DNA from: Zeus faber
Taxonomy: Eukaryota; Chordata; Actinopteri; Zeiformes; Zeidae
Assembly (NCBI GenBank): GCA_960531495.1
Contig: OY482855.1
Coordinates: 186,001-250,000 of the forward strand
Length of the DNA stretch: 64,000 nt
Direction: 5' to 3'
Below, piece by piece: positions 10,286 to 24,100 of the stretch. The notes beneath the pieces were generated by a model, which saw only the letters and a program-made list of their open reading frames with translations, made no database searches and was not told where the DNA came from. A program made the translations under genes and the position numbers. Position 1 is the stretch's first letter. Every line of letters begins with the position of its first letter.

Positions 10286-12929
10286 CTAACATGTATTTGT
10301 GGAGTTAGGATCATTTTCATCATAGTGTGCAAATGTGGGAAAAAACGCATTTTCAGCCGATTTAAACGTCGAAAAGGGGAATTGGTTAAACGCTTCAGTC
10401 ATTACTCTGTGTGACAGTGTCAGACAGTTTAAATACAATGGTGAACAAGTATATGCTGCTAAAGTGTTGTTTGTCAAACAGTTTTAGGCCCATGAAAAAT
10501 GTATTTGTCGAGTTATGATCATTTTCATCATTGTGTGCACATATGGGAAAAAATGCATTTTCAGCCGATTTAAACGTCGAAAGGGGGAATTGCTTTAACG
10601 CTTCAGTCATTACTCTGTGTGACAGTGTCAGACAGTTTAAATACAATGGTGAACTAGTATATGCTGCTAAAGCGTTGTTTGTCAAACAGTTTTAGGCCCA
10701 TACAACATGTATTTGTCGAGGTATGAGCATTTTCAGAACATTGGACGGTTTGCTGTCTAGCTGAATTAGAGAAACACCGAACCATTGTCTCTTCAGAGGT
10801 GAATGATTCAGAATGCTGCATTACAGCATTGAAATTAAATTAATATGATGAACTATTATGTGCTTCCTAAGTTTTTCTCTCAGATTTCTATGCCCATCTA
10901 ACATGTATTTCTGGAGTTATGATCATTATCAGAACTTGTGACGGTTTGCTGTCTAGCTGAATTAGAGAAACACCGAACCATTGTCTCTTCAGAGGTGAAT
11001 GATTCAGAATGCTGCAGTACAGCATAGAAATTTAATTAATATGATAAACTATTATGTGCTTCTTAAGTGTTTCTCACAGATTTCTAGGCCCATCTAACAT
11101 GTATTTGTGGAGTTATGATCATTTTCATCATTGTGTGCACATGTTGGAAAAAATGCATTTTCAGCCGATTTAAACGTCGAAAAGGGGAATTTTTTAAACG
11201 CTTTAGTCATTACTCTGTGTGACAGTGTCAGACAGTTTAAATACAATGGTGAACTAGTATATGCTGCTAAAGTGTTGTTTGTCAACCAGTTTTAGGCCCA
11301 TCTAACATGTATTTGTCGAGTTATGATCATTTTCATCATTATGTGTACATGTGGGAAAAAACGCATTTTCAGCCGATTTAAACGTCGAAAAGGGGAATTG
11401 CTTAAACGCTTCAGTCATTACTCTGTGTGACAGTGTCAGACAGTTTAAATACAATGGTGAACTAGTATATGCTGCTAAAGCGTTGTTTGTCAAACAGTTT
11501 TAGGCCCATACAACATGTATTTGTCGAGGTATGAGCATTTTCAGAAAATTGGACGGTTTGCTGTCTAGCTGAATTAGAGAAACACCGAACCATTGTCCCT
11601 TCAGAGGTGAATGATTCAGAATGCTGCAGGACAGCATAGAAATTTTATTAATATGATGAACTATTATGTGCTTCCTAAGTTTTTCACTCAGATTTCTATG
11701 CCCATCTAACATGTATTTCTGGAGTTATGATCATTTTCAGAACTTGTGACGGTTTGCTGTCTAGCTGAATTAGAGAAACACCGAACCATTGTCTCTTCAG
11801 AGGTGAATGATTCAGAATGCTGCAGTACAGCATAGAAATTTAATTAATATGATGAACTATTATGTGCTTTTTAAGTGTTTCTCACAGATTTCTAGGCCCA
11901 TCTAACATGTATTTGTGGAGTTATGATCATTTTCATCATTGTGTGCACATGTGGGAAAAAACGCATTTTCAGCCGATTTAAACGTCGAAAAGGGGAATTG
12001 CTTAAACGCTTCAGTCATTACTCTGTGTGACAGTGTCAGACAGTTTAAATACAATGGTGAACTAGTATATGCTGCTAATGTGTTGTTTGTCAAACAGTTT
12101 TAGGCCCATGTAAAATGTATTTGTCGAGTTATGATCATTTTCATCATTGTGTGCACATATGGGAAAAAATGCATTTTCAGCCGATTTAAACGTCGAAAAG
12201 GGGAATTGGTTAAACGCTTTAATCATTACTCTGTGTGACAGTGTCAGACAGTTTAAATACAATGGTGAACTAGTATATGCTGCTAATGTGTTGTTTGTCA
12301 ACCAGTTTTAGGCCCATCTAACATGTATTTGTTGAGTTATGATCATTTTCATCATTATGTGTACATGTGGGAAAAAACGCATTTTCAGCCGATTTAAACG
12401 TCGAAAAGGGGAATTGCTTAAACGCTTCAGTCATTACTCTGTGTGACAGTGTCAGACAGTTTAAATACAATGGTGAACTACTATATGCTGCTAAAGTGTT
12501 GTTTGTCAACCAGTTTTAGGCCCGTCTAACATGTATTTGTCGAGGTATGAGCATTTTCAGAACATTGGACGGTTTGATGTCTATCTGAATTAGAGAAACA
12601 CCGAACCATTGTCTCTTCAGAGGTGAATGATTCAGAATGCTGCAGTACAGCATAGAACTTTAATTAATATGATGAACTATTATGTGCTTCTTAAGTGTTT
12701 CTCACAGATTTCTAGGCCCATCTAACATGTATTTGTGGAGTTATGATCATTTTCATCATTGTGTGCACATGTGGGAAAAAACGCATTTTCAGCCGATTTA
12801 AACGTCGAAAAGGGGAATTGCTTAAACGCTTCAGTCATTACTCTGTGTGACAGTGTCAGACAGTTTAAATACAATGGTGAACTAGTATATGCTGCTAAAG
12901 CGTTGTTTGTCAAACAGTTTTAGGCCCAT
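10286..12929 (+). repeat. Segmental repeat copy 2 (2,644 bp; partner at 2703-5346)
   Basis: Monomer starts: A 10286, 10494; B 10702; B2 10898; A 11094, 11302; B 11510; B2 11706; A 11902, 12110, 12318; B 12526; A 12722. The order is identical to 2703-5346. The first unit, 10286, has extra private changes (GTTAGGATC, CATAGTGTGCAAATG), while most other units differ from their partners only at isolated bases. Confidence 0.92.
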
Positions 12930-14363
12930 CTAACATTTATTTGTCGAGTTATGATCATTTTCATCATTATGTGTACATGTGGGAAAAAACGCATTTTCAG
13001 CCGATTTAAACGTCGAAAAGGGGAATTGCTTAAACGCTTCAGTCATTACTCTGTGTGACAGTGTCAGACAGTTTAAATACAATGGTGAACTAGTATATGC
13101 TGCTAAAGCGTTGTTAATCAAACAGTTTTTGGCCCATACAACATGTATTTGTTGAGGTATGAGCATTTTCAGAACATTGGACGGTTTGCTGTCTAGCTGA
13201 ATTAGAGAAACACCGAACCATTGTCTCTTCAGAGGTGAATGATTCAGAATGCTGCAGTACAGCATAGAAATTTAATTAATATGATGAACTATTATGTGCT
13301 TCTTAAGTGTTTCTCACAGATTTCTAGGCCCATCTAACATGTATTTCTGGAGTTATGATCATTTTCAGAACTTGTGACGGTTTGCTGTCTAGCTCAATTA
13401 GAGAAACACCGAACCATTGTCTCTTCAGAGGTGAATGATTCAGAATGCTGCAGTACAGCATAGAAATTTAATTAATATGATGAACTATTATGTGCTTCTT
13501 AAGTGTTTCTCATAGATTTCTAGGCCCATCTAACATGTATTTGTTGAGTTATGATCATTTTCATCATTGTGTGCACATGTGGGAAAAAACGCATTTTCAG
13601 CCGATTTAAACGTCGAAAAGGGGAATTGGTTAAACGCTTCAGTCATTACTCTGTGTGACAGTGTCAGACAGTTTAAATACAATGGTGAACTAGTATATGC
13701 TGCTAAAGTGTTGTTTGTCAAACAGTTTTAGGCCCATCTAACATGTATTTGTCGAGTTATGGTCATTTTCATCATTATGTGCACATGTGGGAAAAAACGC
13801 ATTTTCAGCCGATTTAAATATCGAAAAGGGGATTTGCTTAAACGCATCAGTCATTACTCTGTGTGACAGTGTCAGACAGTTTAAATACAATGGTGAACTA
13901 CTATATGCTGCTAAAGTGTTGTTTGTCAACCAGTTTTAGGCCCATCTAACATGTATTTGTCGAGTTATGGTCATTTTCATCATTATGTGCACATGTGGGA
14001 AAAAACGCATGTTCAGCCGATATAAACGTCGAAAAGGGGAATTGGTTAAACGCTTCAGTCATTACTCTGTGTGACAGTGTCAGACAGTTTAAATACAATG
14101 GTGAACTAGTATATGCTGCTAAAGTGTTGTTTGTCAAACAGTTTTAGGCCCATCTAACATGTATTTGTCGAGTTATGATCATTTTCATCATTATGTGCAC
14201 ATGTAGGAAAAAACTCATTTTCAGCCGATTTAAACGTCGAAAAGGGGAATTGGTTAAACGCTTCAGTAGCATTACTCTGTGTGACAGTGTCAGACAGTTT
14301 AAATACAATGGTAAACTAGTATATGCTGCTAAAGCGTTGTTTGTCAAACAGTTTTAGGCCCAT
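12930..14363 (+). repeat. Domain I to II transition
   Basis: Monomer starts: A 12930; B 13138; B2 13334; A 13530, 13738, 13946, 14154. The B2 at 13334 is an exception to the pairing rule: it follows a B with the ordinary CTTAAGTGTTTCTCACAG end rather than CTTCCTAAG. It shares GCTCAATTAG with 2103 and 5543. Unit 14154 is 210 bp because two extra bases lie in CTTCAGTAGCATTAC. Confidence 0.9.
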
Positions 14364-17251
14364 ACAACATGTATTTGTTGAGGTATGAGCATTTTCAGAA
14401 CATTGGACGGTTTGCTGTCTAGCTGAATTAGAGAAACACCGAACCATTGTCTCTTCAGAGGTGAATGATTCAGAATGCTGCAGTACAGCATAGAAATTTA
14501 ATTAATATGATGAACTATTATGTGCTTCTTAAGTGTTTCTCATAGATTTCTAAGCCCATCTAACATGTATTTGTTGAGTTATGATCATTTTCATCATTGT
14601 GTGCACATGTGGGAAAAAACGCATTTTCAGCCGATTTAAACGTCGAAAAGGGGAATTGGTTAAACGCTTCAGTCATTACTCTGTGTGACAGTGTCAGACA
14701 GTTTAAATACAATGGTGAACTAGTATATGCTGCTAAAGTGTTGTTTGTCAACCAGTTTTAGGCCCATCTAACATGTATTTGCTGGGTTATGGTCATTTTC
14801 ATCATTATGTGCACATGTGGGAAAAAACGCATTTTCAGCCGATTTAAACGTCGAAAAGGGGAATTGCTTAAACGCTTCAGTCATTACTCTGTGTGACAGT
14901 GTCAGACAGTTTAAATACAATGGTGAACTAGTATATGCTGCTAAAGTGTTGTTTATCAAACAGTTTTAGGCCCATCTAACATGTATTTGTCGAGTTATGA
15001 TCATTTTCATCATTATGTGCACATGTGGGAAAAAACGCATTTTCAGCCGATTTAAACGTCGAAAAGGGGAATTGCTTAAACGCTTCAGTCATTACTCTGT
15101 GTGACAGTGTCAGACAGTTTAAATACAATGGTGAACTAGTATATGCTGCTAAAGTGTTGTTTGTCAAACAGTTTTAGGCCCATCTACCATGTATTTGTCG
15201 AGTTATGATCATTTTCATCATTATGTGCACATGTGGGAAAAAACGCATTTTCAGCCGATTTAAACGTCGAAAAGGGAAATTGGTTAAACGCTTCAGTCAT
15301 TACTCTGTGTGACAGTGTCAGACAGTTTAAATACAATGGTGAACTAGTATATGCTGCTAATGTGTTGTTTGTCAACCAGTTTTAGGCCCATCTACCATGT
15401 ATTTGTCGAGTTATGATCATTTTCATCATTATGTGTACATGTGGGAAAAAACGCATTTTCAGCCGATTTAAACGTCGAAAAGGGGAATTGCTTAAACGCT
15501 TCAGTCATTACTCTGTGTGACAGTGTCAGACAGTTTAAATACAATGGTGAACTAGTATATGCTGCTAAAGTGTTGTTTGTCAACCAGTTTTAGACCCATC
15601 TAACATGTATTTGTCGAGTTATGATCATTTTCATCATTATGTGTACATGTGGGAAAAAACGCATTTTCAGCCGATTTAAACGTCGAAAAGGGGAATTGCT
15701 TAAACGCTTCAGTCATTACTCTGTGTGACAGTGTCAGACAGTTTAAATACAATGGTGAACTAGTATATGCTGCTAAAGTGTTGTTTATCAAACAGTTTTA
15801 GGCCCATCTAACATGTATTTGTCGAGTTATGATCATTTTCATCATTATGTGTACATGTGGGAAAAAACTCATTTTCAGCCGATTTAAACGTCGAAAAGGG
15901 GAATTGGTTAAACGCTTCAGTCATTACTCTGTGTGACAGTGTCAGACAGTTTAAATACAATGGTAAACTAGTATATGCTGCTAAAGCGTTGTTTGTCAAA
16001 CAGTTTTAGGCCCATACAACATGTATTTGTTGAGGTATGAGCATTTTCAGAACATTGGACGGTTTGCTGTCTAGCTGAATTAGAGAAACACCGAACCATT
16101 GTCTCTTCAGAGGTGAATGATTCAGAATGCTGCAGTACAGCATAGAAATTTAATTAATATGATGAACTATTATGTGCTTCTTAAGTGTTTCTCATAGATT
16201 TCTAAGCCCATCTAACATGTATTTGTTGAGTTATGATCATTTTCATCATTGTGTGCACATGTGGGAAAAAACGCATTTTCAGCCGATTTAAACGTCGAAA
16301 AGGGGAATTGGTTAAACGCTTCAGTCATTACTCTGTGTGACAGTGTCAGACAGTTTAAATACAATGGTGAACTAGAATATGCTGCTAAAGTGTTGTTTGT
16401 CAAACAGTTTTAGGCCCATCTAACATGTATTTGTCGAGTTATGGTCATTTTCATCATTATGTGCACATGTGGGAAAAAACGCATTTGCAGCCGATTTAAA
16501 TGTCGAAAAGGGGATTTGCTTAAACGCATCAGTCATTACTCTGTGTGACAGTGTCAGACAGTTTAAATACAATGGTGAACTAGTATATGTTGCTAAAGTG
16601 TTGTTTGTCAACCAGTTTTAGGCCCATCTAACATGTATTTGTCGAGTTATGATCATTTTCATCATTATGTGTACATGTGGGAAAAAACGCATTTTCTGCC
16701 GATTTAAACGTCGAAAAGGGGAATTGCTTAAACGCTTCAGTCATTACTCTGTGTGACAGTGTCAGACAGTTTAAATACAATGGTGAACTGGTATATGCTG
16801 CTAATGTGTTGTTTGTCAAACAGTTTTAGGCCCATGTAAAATGTATTTGTCGAGATATGATTATTTTCATCATTGTGTGCACATGTGGGAAAAAATGCAT
16901 TTTCAGCCGATTTAAACGTCGAAAAGGGGAATTGTTTAAACGCTTCAGTCATTACTCTGTGTGACAGTGTCAGACAGTTTAAATACAATGGTGAACTAGT
17001 ATATGCTGCTAAAGTGTTGTTTGTCAACCAGTTTTAGGCCCATCTACCATGTATTTGTCGAGTTATGATCATTTTCATCATTGTGTGCACATGTGGGAAA
17101 AAACGCATTTTCGGCCGATTTAAACGTCGAAAAGGGGAATTGGTTAAACGCTTCAGTCATTACTCTGTGTGACAGTGTCAGACAGTTTAAATACAATGGT
17201 GAACTAGTATATGCTGCTAAAGCGTTGTTTGTCAAACAGTTTTAGGCCCAT
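14364..17251 (+). repeat. Domain II, long A runs
   Basis: Monomer starts: B 14364; A 14560, 14768, 14976, 15184, 15392, 15600, 15808; B 16016; A 16212, 16420, 16628, 16836, 17044. The start variant CTACCATG appears for the first time here (15184, 15392, 17044). Unit 16836 is the GTAAAATG subtype and follows a unit with CTAATGTG, the linkage seen for most members of this subtype. Confidence 0.92.
16016..16211 (+). repeat. Representative B1 monomer (196 bp)
   Basis: B1 starts ACAACATGTATTTGT (or CTAACATG), then GAGGTATGAGCATTTTCAG, GAACATTGGACGGTTTGCTG, TCTAGCTGAATTAGAGAAAC, ACCGAACCATTGTCTCTTC, a hairpin dyad at 112-128, TTTAATTAATATGATGAAC and CTTAAGTGTTTCTCA, ending CTAGGCCCAT. Consensus GC is 74 of 196 by hand count. 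Its last ~80 bp aligns with the A monomer's last ~80 bp (for example TTTAATTAATATGATGAACTA against TTTAAATACAATGGTGAACTA), so A and B share ancestry. B1 usually follows an A monomer that carries AAAGCG. Confidence 0.95.
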
Positions 17252-17699
17252 ACAACATGTATTTGTTGAGGTATGAGCATTTTCAGAACATTGGACGGTT
17301 TGCTGTCTAGCTGAATTAGAGAAACACCGAACCATTGTCTCTTCAGAGGTGAATGATTCAGAATGCTGCAGTACAGCATAGAAATTTAATTAATATGATG
17401 AACTATTATGTGCTTCCTAAGTTTTTCTCTCAGATTTATATGCCCATCTACCATGTATATCTGGAGTTATGATCATTTTCAGAACTTGTGACGATTTGCT
17501 GTCTAGCTGAATTAGAGAAACACCGAACCATTGTCTCTTCAGAGGTGAATGATTCAGAATGCTGCAGTACAGCATATAACTTTAATTAATATGAGGAACA
17601 ATTATGTGCTTCTTAAGTCTTTCTCAAAGACAGTTTAAATACAATGGTGAACTAGTATATGCTGCTAAAGTGTTGTTTGTCAAACAGTTTTAGGCCCAT
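17252..17699 (+). repeat. B1 plus B2/A chimeric monomer, copy 1
   Basis: A normal B1 (17252) is followed by a 252-bp hybrid at 17448. B2 sequence runs to about position 184 and then switches to the A monomer at about its position 141, giving ...TTCTCAAAGA then CAGTTTAAATACAATGG. Lengths add up (184 + 68 = 252). The breakpoint is near 17628-17631, with AGA shared by both parents. Private marks are ATATAACTTTAATTAATATG, GAGGAACAATTATG and ATGTATATCTGG. Confidence 0.94.
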
Positions 17700-18507
17700 C
17701 TACCATGTATTTGTCGAGTTATGATCATTTTCATCATTATGTGTACATGTGGGAAAAAACGCATTTTCAGCCGATTTAAACGTCGAAAAGGGGAATTGCT
17801 TAAACGCTTCAGTCATTACTCTGTGTGACAGTGTCAGACAGTTTAAATGCAATGGTGAACTAGTATATGCTGCTAAAGCGTTGTTTGTCAAACAGTTTTA
17901 GGCCCATACAACATGTATTTGTCGAGGTATGAGCATTTTCAGAACATTGGACGGTTTGCTGTCTAGCTGAATTAGAGAAACACCGAACCATTGTCTCTTC
18001 AGAGGTGAATGATTCAGAATGCTGCAGTACAGCATAGAAATTTAATTAATGTGATGAACTATTATGTGCTTCTTAAGTGTTTCCAACAGATTTCTAGGCC
18101 CATCTAACATGTATTTGTGGAGTTATGATCATTTTCATCATTGTGTGCACATGTGGGAAAAAACGCATTTTCAGCCGATTTAAACGTCGAAAAGGGGAAT
18201 TGGTTAAACGCTTCAGTCATTACTCTGTGTGACAGTGTCAGACAGTTTAAATACAATGGTGAAATAGTATATGCTGCTAAACCGTTGTTTGTCAAACAGT
18301 TTTAGGCCCATACAACATGTATTTGTTGAGGTATGAGCATTTTCAGAACATTGGACGGTTTGCTGTCTAGCTGAATTAGAGAAACACCGAACCATTGTCT
18401 CTTCAGAGGTGAATGATTCAGAATGCTGCAGTACAGCATAGAAATTTAATTAATATGATGAACTATTATGTGCTTCTTAAGTGTTTCTCACAGATTTCTA
18501 GGCCCAT
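17700..18507 (+). repeat. A-B-A-B alternation (404-bp dimers), copy 1
   Basis: Monomer starts: A 17700; B 17908; A 18104; B 18312. Unit 18104 has GAAATAGTATATG and AAACCGTTG, which recur at 26508 and 30015. 17044-18507 matches 28955-30418 at a constant offset of 11,911 bp. Confidence 0.93.
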
Positions 18508-21183
18508 CTAACATGTATTTGTTGAGTTATGATCATTTTCATCATTGTGTGCACATGTGGGAAAAAACGCATTTTCAGCCGATTTAAACGTCGAAAAGGG
18601 GAATTGGTTAAACGCTTCAGTCATTACTCTGTGTGACAGTGTCAGACAGTTTAAATACAATGGTGAACTAGTATATGCTGCTAAAGTGTTGTTTGTCAAC
18701 CAGTTTTAGGCCCATCTAACATGTATTTGTCGAGTTATGATCATTTTCATCATTATGTGTACATGTGGGAAAAAACGCATTTTCACCCGATTTAAACGTC
18801 GAAAAGGGGAATTGCTTAAACGCTTCAGTCATTACTCTGTGTGACAGTGTCAGACAGTTTAAATACAATGGTGAACTAGTATATGCTGCTAAAGTGTTGT
18901 TTGTCAAACAGTTTTAGGCCCATCTAACATGTATTTGTCGAGTTATGGTCATTTTCATCATTATGTGCACATGTGGGAAAAAACGCATTTTCAGCCGATT
19001 TAAACGTCGAAAAGGGGAATTGCTTAAACGCTTCAGTCATTACTCTGTGTGACAGTGTCAGACAGTTTAAATACAATGGTGAACTAGTATATGCTGCTAA
19101 AGTGTTGTTTATCAAACAGTTTTAGGCCCATCTAACATGTATTTGTCGAGTTATGATCATTTTCATCATTATGTGCACATGTGGGAAAAAACGCATGTTC
19201 AGCCGATTTAAACGTCGAAAAGGGGAATTGGTTAAACGCTTGAGTCATTACTCTGTGTGACAGTGTCAGACAGTTTAAATACAATGGTGAACGAGTATAT
19301 GCTGCTAAAGTGTTGTTTGTCAACCAGTTTTAGGCCCATCTAACATGTATTTGTCGAGATATGATCATTTTCATCGTTATGTGTACATGTGGGAAAAAAC
19401 GCATTTCAGCCGATTTAAACGTCGAAAAGGGGAATTGCTTAAACGCTTCAGTCATTACTCTGTGTGACAGTGTCAGACAGTTTAAATACAATGGTGAACT
19501 AGTATATGCTGCTAAAGCGTTGTTTGTCAAACAGTTTTAGGCCCATACAACATGTATTTGTCGAGGTATGAGCATTTTCAGAACATTGGACGGTTTGCTG
19601 TCTAGCTGAATTAGAGAAACACCGAACCATTGTCTCTTCAGAGGTGAATGATTCAGAATGCTGCAGGACAGCATAGAAATTTAATTAATATGATGAACTA
19701 TTATGTGCTTCTTAAGTGTTTCTCACAGATTTCTAGGCCCATCTAACATGTATTTGTGGAGTTATGATAATTTTCATCATTGTGTGCACATATGGGAAAA
19801 AATGCATTTTCAGCCGATTTAAACGTCGAAAAGGGGAATTGGTTAAACGCTTTAATCATTACTCTGTGTGACAGTGTCAGACAGTTTAAATACAATGGTG
19901 AACTAGTATATGCTGCTAAAGTGTTGTTTGTCAAACAGTTTTAGGCCCATCTAACATGTATTTGTCGAGTTATGGTCATTTTCATCATTATGTGCACATT
20001 TGGGAAAAAACGCATTTCAGCCGATTTAAACGTCGAAAAGGGGAATTGGTTAAACGCTTTAGTCATTACTCTGTGTGACAGTGTCAGACAGTTTAAATAC
20101 AATGGGGAACTAGTATATGCTGCTAAAGTGTTGTTTGTCAACCAGTTTTAGGCCCATCTAACATGTATTTGTCGAGTTATGATCATTTTCATCATTATGT
20201 GTACATGTGGGAAAAAAGGCATTTTCAGCCGATTTAAACGTCGAAAAGGGGAATTGCTTAAACGCTTCAGTCATTACTCTGTGTGACAGTGTCAGACAGT
20301 TTAAATACAATGGTGAACTACTATATGCTGCTTTAGTGTTGTTTGTCAACCAGTTTTAGGCCCATCTAACATGTATTTGTCGAGTTATGGTCATTTTCAT
20401 CATTATGTGCACATGTGGGAAAAAACGCATGTTCAGCCGATTTAAACGTCGAAAAGGGGAATTGCTTAAACGCTTCAGTCATTACTCTGTGTGACAGTGT
20501 CAGACAGTTTAAATACAATGGTGAACTACTATATGCTGCTAAAGCGTTGTTTGTCAAACAGTTTTAGGCCCATCTAACATGTATTTGTTGAGGTATGAGC
20601 AATTTCAGAACATTGGACTGTTTGCTGTCTAGCTGAATTAGAGAAACACCGAACCATTGTCTCTTCAGAGGTGAATGATTCAGAATGCTGCAGTACAGCA
20701 TAGAAATTTAATTAATATGATGAACTATTATGTGCTTCTTAAGTGTTTCTCATAGATTTCTAGGCCCATCTAACATGTATTTGTTGAGTTATGATCATTT
20801 TCATCATTGTGTGCACATGTGGAAAAAACGCATTTTCAGCCGATTTAAACGTCGAAAAGGGGAATTGGTTAAACGCTTCAGTCATTACTCTGTGTGACAG
20901 TGTCAGACAGTTTAAATACAATGGTGAACTAGTATATGCTGCTAAAGTGTCGTTTGTCAAACAGTTTTAGGCCCATCTAACATGTATTTGTCGAGTTATG
21001 GTCATTTTCATCATTATGTGCACATGTGGGAAAAACGCATTTTCAGCCGATTTAAATGTCGAAAAGGGGATTTGCTTAAACGCATCAGTCATTACTCTGT
21101 GTGACAGTGTCAGACAGTTTAAATACAATGGTAAACTAGTATATGCTGCTAAAGCGTTGTTTGTCAAACAGTTTTAGGCCCAT
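18508..21183 (+). repeat. Domain II, A-rich block with several 1-bp-deleted monomers
   Basis: Monomer starts: A 18508, 18716, 18924, 19132, 19340; B 19547; A 19743, 19951, 20158, 20366; B 20574; A 20770, 20977. Units 19340, 19951, 20770 and 20977 are 207 bp. In 19340 and 19951 one T of CGCATTTTCAG is missing; in 20770 and 20977 one base of the GGGAAAAAAC run is missing. Unit 19132 carries CGCATGTTCAG, CGCTTGAGTC and GAACGAGTATATG, found again at 27108 and 31628. Confidence 0.92.
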
Positions 21184-24100
21184 ACAACATGTATTTGTTG
21201 AGGTATGAGCATTTTCAGAACATTGGACGGTTTGCTGTCTAGCTGAATTAGAGAAACACCGAACCATTGTCTCTTCAGAGGTGAATGATTCAGAATGCTG
21301 CAGTACAGCATAGAAATTTAGTTAATATGATGAACTATTATGTGCTTCTTAAGTGTTTCTCATAGATTTCTAGGCCCATCTAACATGTATTTGTTGAGTT
21401 ATGATCATTTTCATCATTGTGTGCACATGTGGGAAAAAACGCATTTTCAGCCGATTTAAACGTCGAAAAGGGGAATTGCTTAAACGCTTCAGTCATTACT
21501 CTGTGTGACAGTGTCAGACAGTTTAAATACAATGGTGAACTAGTAGATGCTGCTAAAGTGTTGTTTGTCAAACAGTTTTAGGCCCATCTAACATGTATTT
21601 GTCGAGTTATGGTCATTTTCATCATTATGTGCACATGTGGGAAAAAACGCATTTTCAGCCGATTTAAACGTCGAAAAGGGGAATTGCTTAAACGCTTCAG
21701 TCATTACTCTGTGTGACAGTGTCAGACAGTTTAAATACAATGGTGAACTAGTATATGCTGCTAAAGTGTTGTTTATCAAACAGTTTTAGGCCCATCTAAC
21801 ATGTATTTGTCGAGTTATGAACATTTTCATCATTATGTGCACATGTGGAAAAAAACGCATTTTCAGCCGATTTAAACGTCGAAAAGGGGAATTGGTTAAA
21901 CGCTTCAGTCATTACTCTGTGTGACAGTGTCAGACAGTTTAAATACAATGGTAAACTAGTATATGCTGCTAAAGCGTTGTTTGTCAAACAGTTTTAGGCC
22001 CATACAACATGTATTTGTTGAGGTATGAGCATTTTCAGAACATTGGACGGTTTGCTGTCTAGCTGAATTAGAGAAACACCGAACCATTGTCTCTTCAGAG
22101 GTGAATGATTCAGAATGCTGCAGTACAGCATAGAAATTTAATTAATATGATGAACTATTATGTGTTTCTTAAGTGTTTCTCATATATTTCTAGGCCCATC
22201 TAACATGTATTTGTTGAGTTATGATCATTTTCATCATTGTGTGCACATGTGGGAAAAAACGCATTTTCAGCCGATTTAAACGTCGAAAAGTGGAATTGGT
22301 TAAACGCATCAGTCATTACTCCGTGTGACAGTGTCAGACAGTTTAAATACAATGGTGAACTAGTATATGCTGCTAAAGTGTTGTTTGTCAAACAGTTTTA
22401 GGCCCATCTAACATGTATTTGTCGAGTTATGATCATTTTCATCATTATGTGCACATGTGGGAAAAAACGCATTTTCAGCCGATTTAAACGTCGAAAAGGG
22501 GAATTGGTTAAACGCTTCAGTCATTACTCTGTGTGACACTGTCAGACAGTTTAAATACAATGGTGAACTAGTATATGCTGCTAAAGCGTTGTTTGTCAAA
22601 CAGTTTTAGGCCCATACAACATGTATTTGTTGAGGTATGAGCATTTTCAGAACATTGGACGGTTTGCTGTCTAGCTGAATTAGAGAAACACCGAACCATT
22701 GTCTCTTCAGAGGTGAATGATTCAGAATGCTGCAGTACAGCATAGAAATTTAATTAATATGATGAACTATTATGTGCTTCTTAAGTGTTTCTCACAGATT
22801 TCTAGGCCCATCGAACATGTATTTGTGGAGTTATGATCATTTTCATCATTGTGTGCACATGTTGGAAAAAACACATTTTCAGCCGATTTAAACGTCGAAA
22901 AGGGGAATTGGTTAAACGCTTTAGTCATTACTCTGTGTGACAGTGTCAGACAGTTTAAATACAATGGGGAACTAGTATATGCTGCTAAAGTGTTGTTTGT
23001 CAACCAGTTTTAGGCCCATCTAACATGTATTTGTCGAGTTATGATCATTTTCATCATTATGTGTACATGTGGGAAAAAACGCATTTTCAGCCGATTTAAA
23101 CGTCGAAAAGGGGAATTGCTTAAACGCTTCAGTCATTACTCTGTGTGACAGTGTCAGACAGTTTAAATACAATGGTGAACTACTATATGCTGCTTAAGTG
23201 TTGTTTGTCAACCAGTTTTAGGCCCATCTAACATGTATTTGTCGAGTTATGATCATTTTCATCATTATGTGTACATGTGGGAAAAAACGCATTTTCAGCC
23301 GATTTAAACGTCGAAAAGGGGAATTGCTTAAACGCTTCAGTCATTACTCTGTGTGACAGTGTCAGACAGTTTAAATACAATGGTGAACTACTATATGCTG
23401 CTTAAGTGTTGTTTGTCAACCAGTTTTAGGCCCATCTAACATGTATTTGTCGAGTTATGGTCATTTTCATCATTATGTGCACATGTGGGAAAAAACGCAT
23501 GTTCAGCCGATTTAAACGTCGAAAAGGGGAATTGGTTAAACGCTTCAGTCATTACTCTGTGTGACAGTGTCAGACAGTTTAAATACAATGGTGAACTAGT
23601 AGATGCTGCTAAAGTGTTGTTTGTCAAACAGTTTTAGGCCCATCTAACATGTATTTGTTTAGTTATGGTCATTTTCATCATTATGTGCACATGTGGGAAA
23701 AAACGCATTTTCATCCGATTTAAACGTCGAAAAGGGGAATTGCTTAAACGCTTCAGTCATTACTCTGTGTGACAGTGTCAGACAGTTTAAATGCAATGGT
23801 GAACTAGTGTATGCTGCTAAAGTGTTGTTTATCAAACTGTTTTAGGCCCATCTAACATGTATTTGTCGAGTTATGATCATTTTCATCATTATGTGCACAT
23901 GTGGGAAAAAACGCATTTTCAGCCGATTTAAACGTCGAAAAGGGGAATTGGTTAAACGCTTCAGTCATTACTCTGTGTGACAGTGTCAGACAGTTTAAAT
24001 ACAGTGGTAAACTAGTATATGCTGCTAAAGCGTTGTTTGTCAAACAGTTTTAGGCCCATACAACATGTATTTGTTGAGGTATGAGCATTTTCAGAACATT

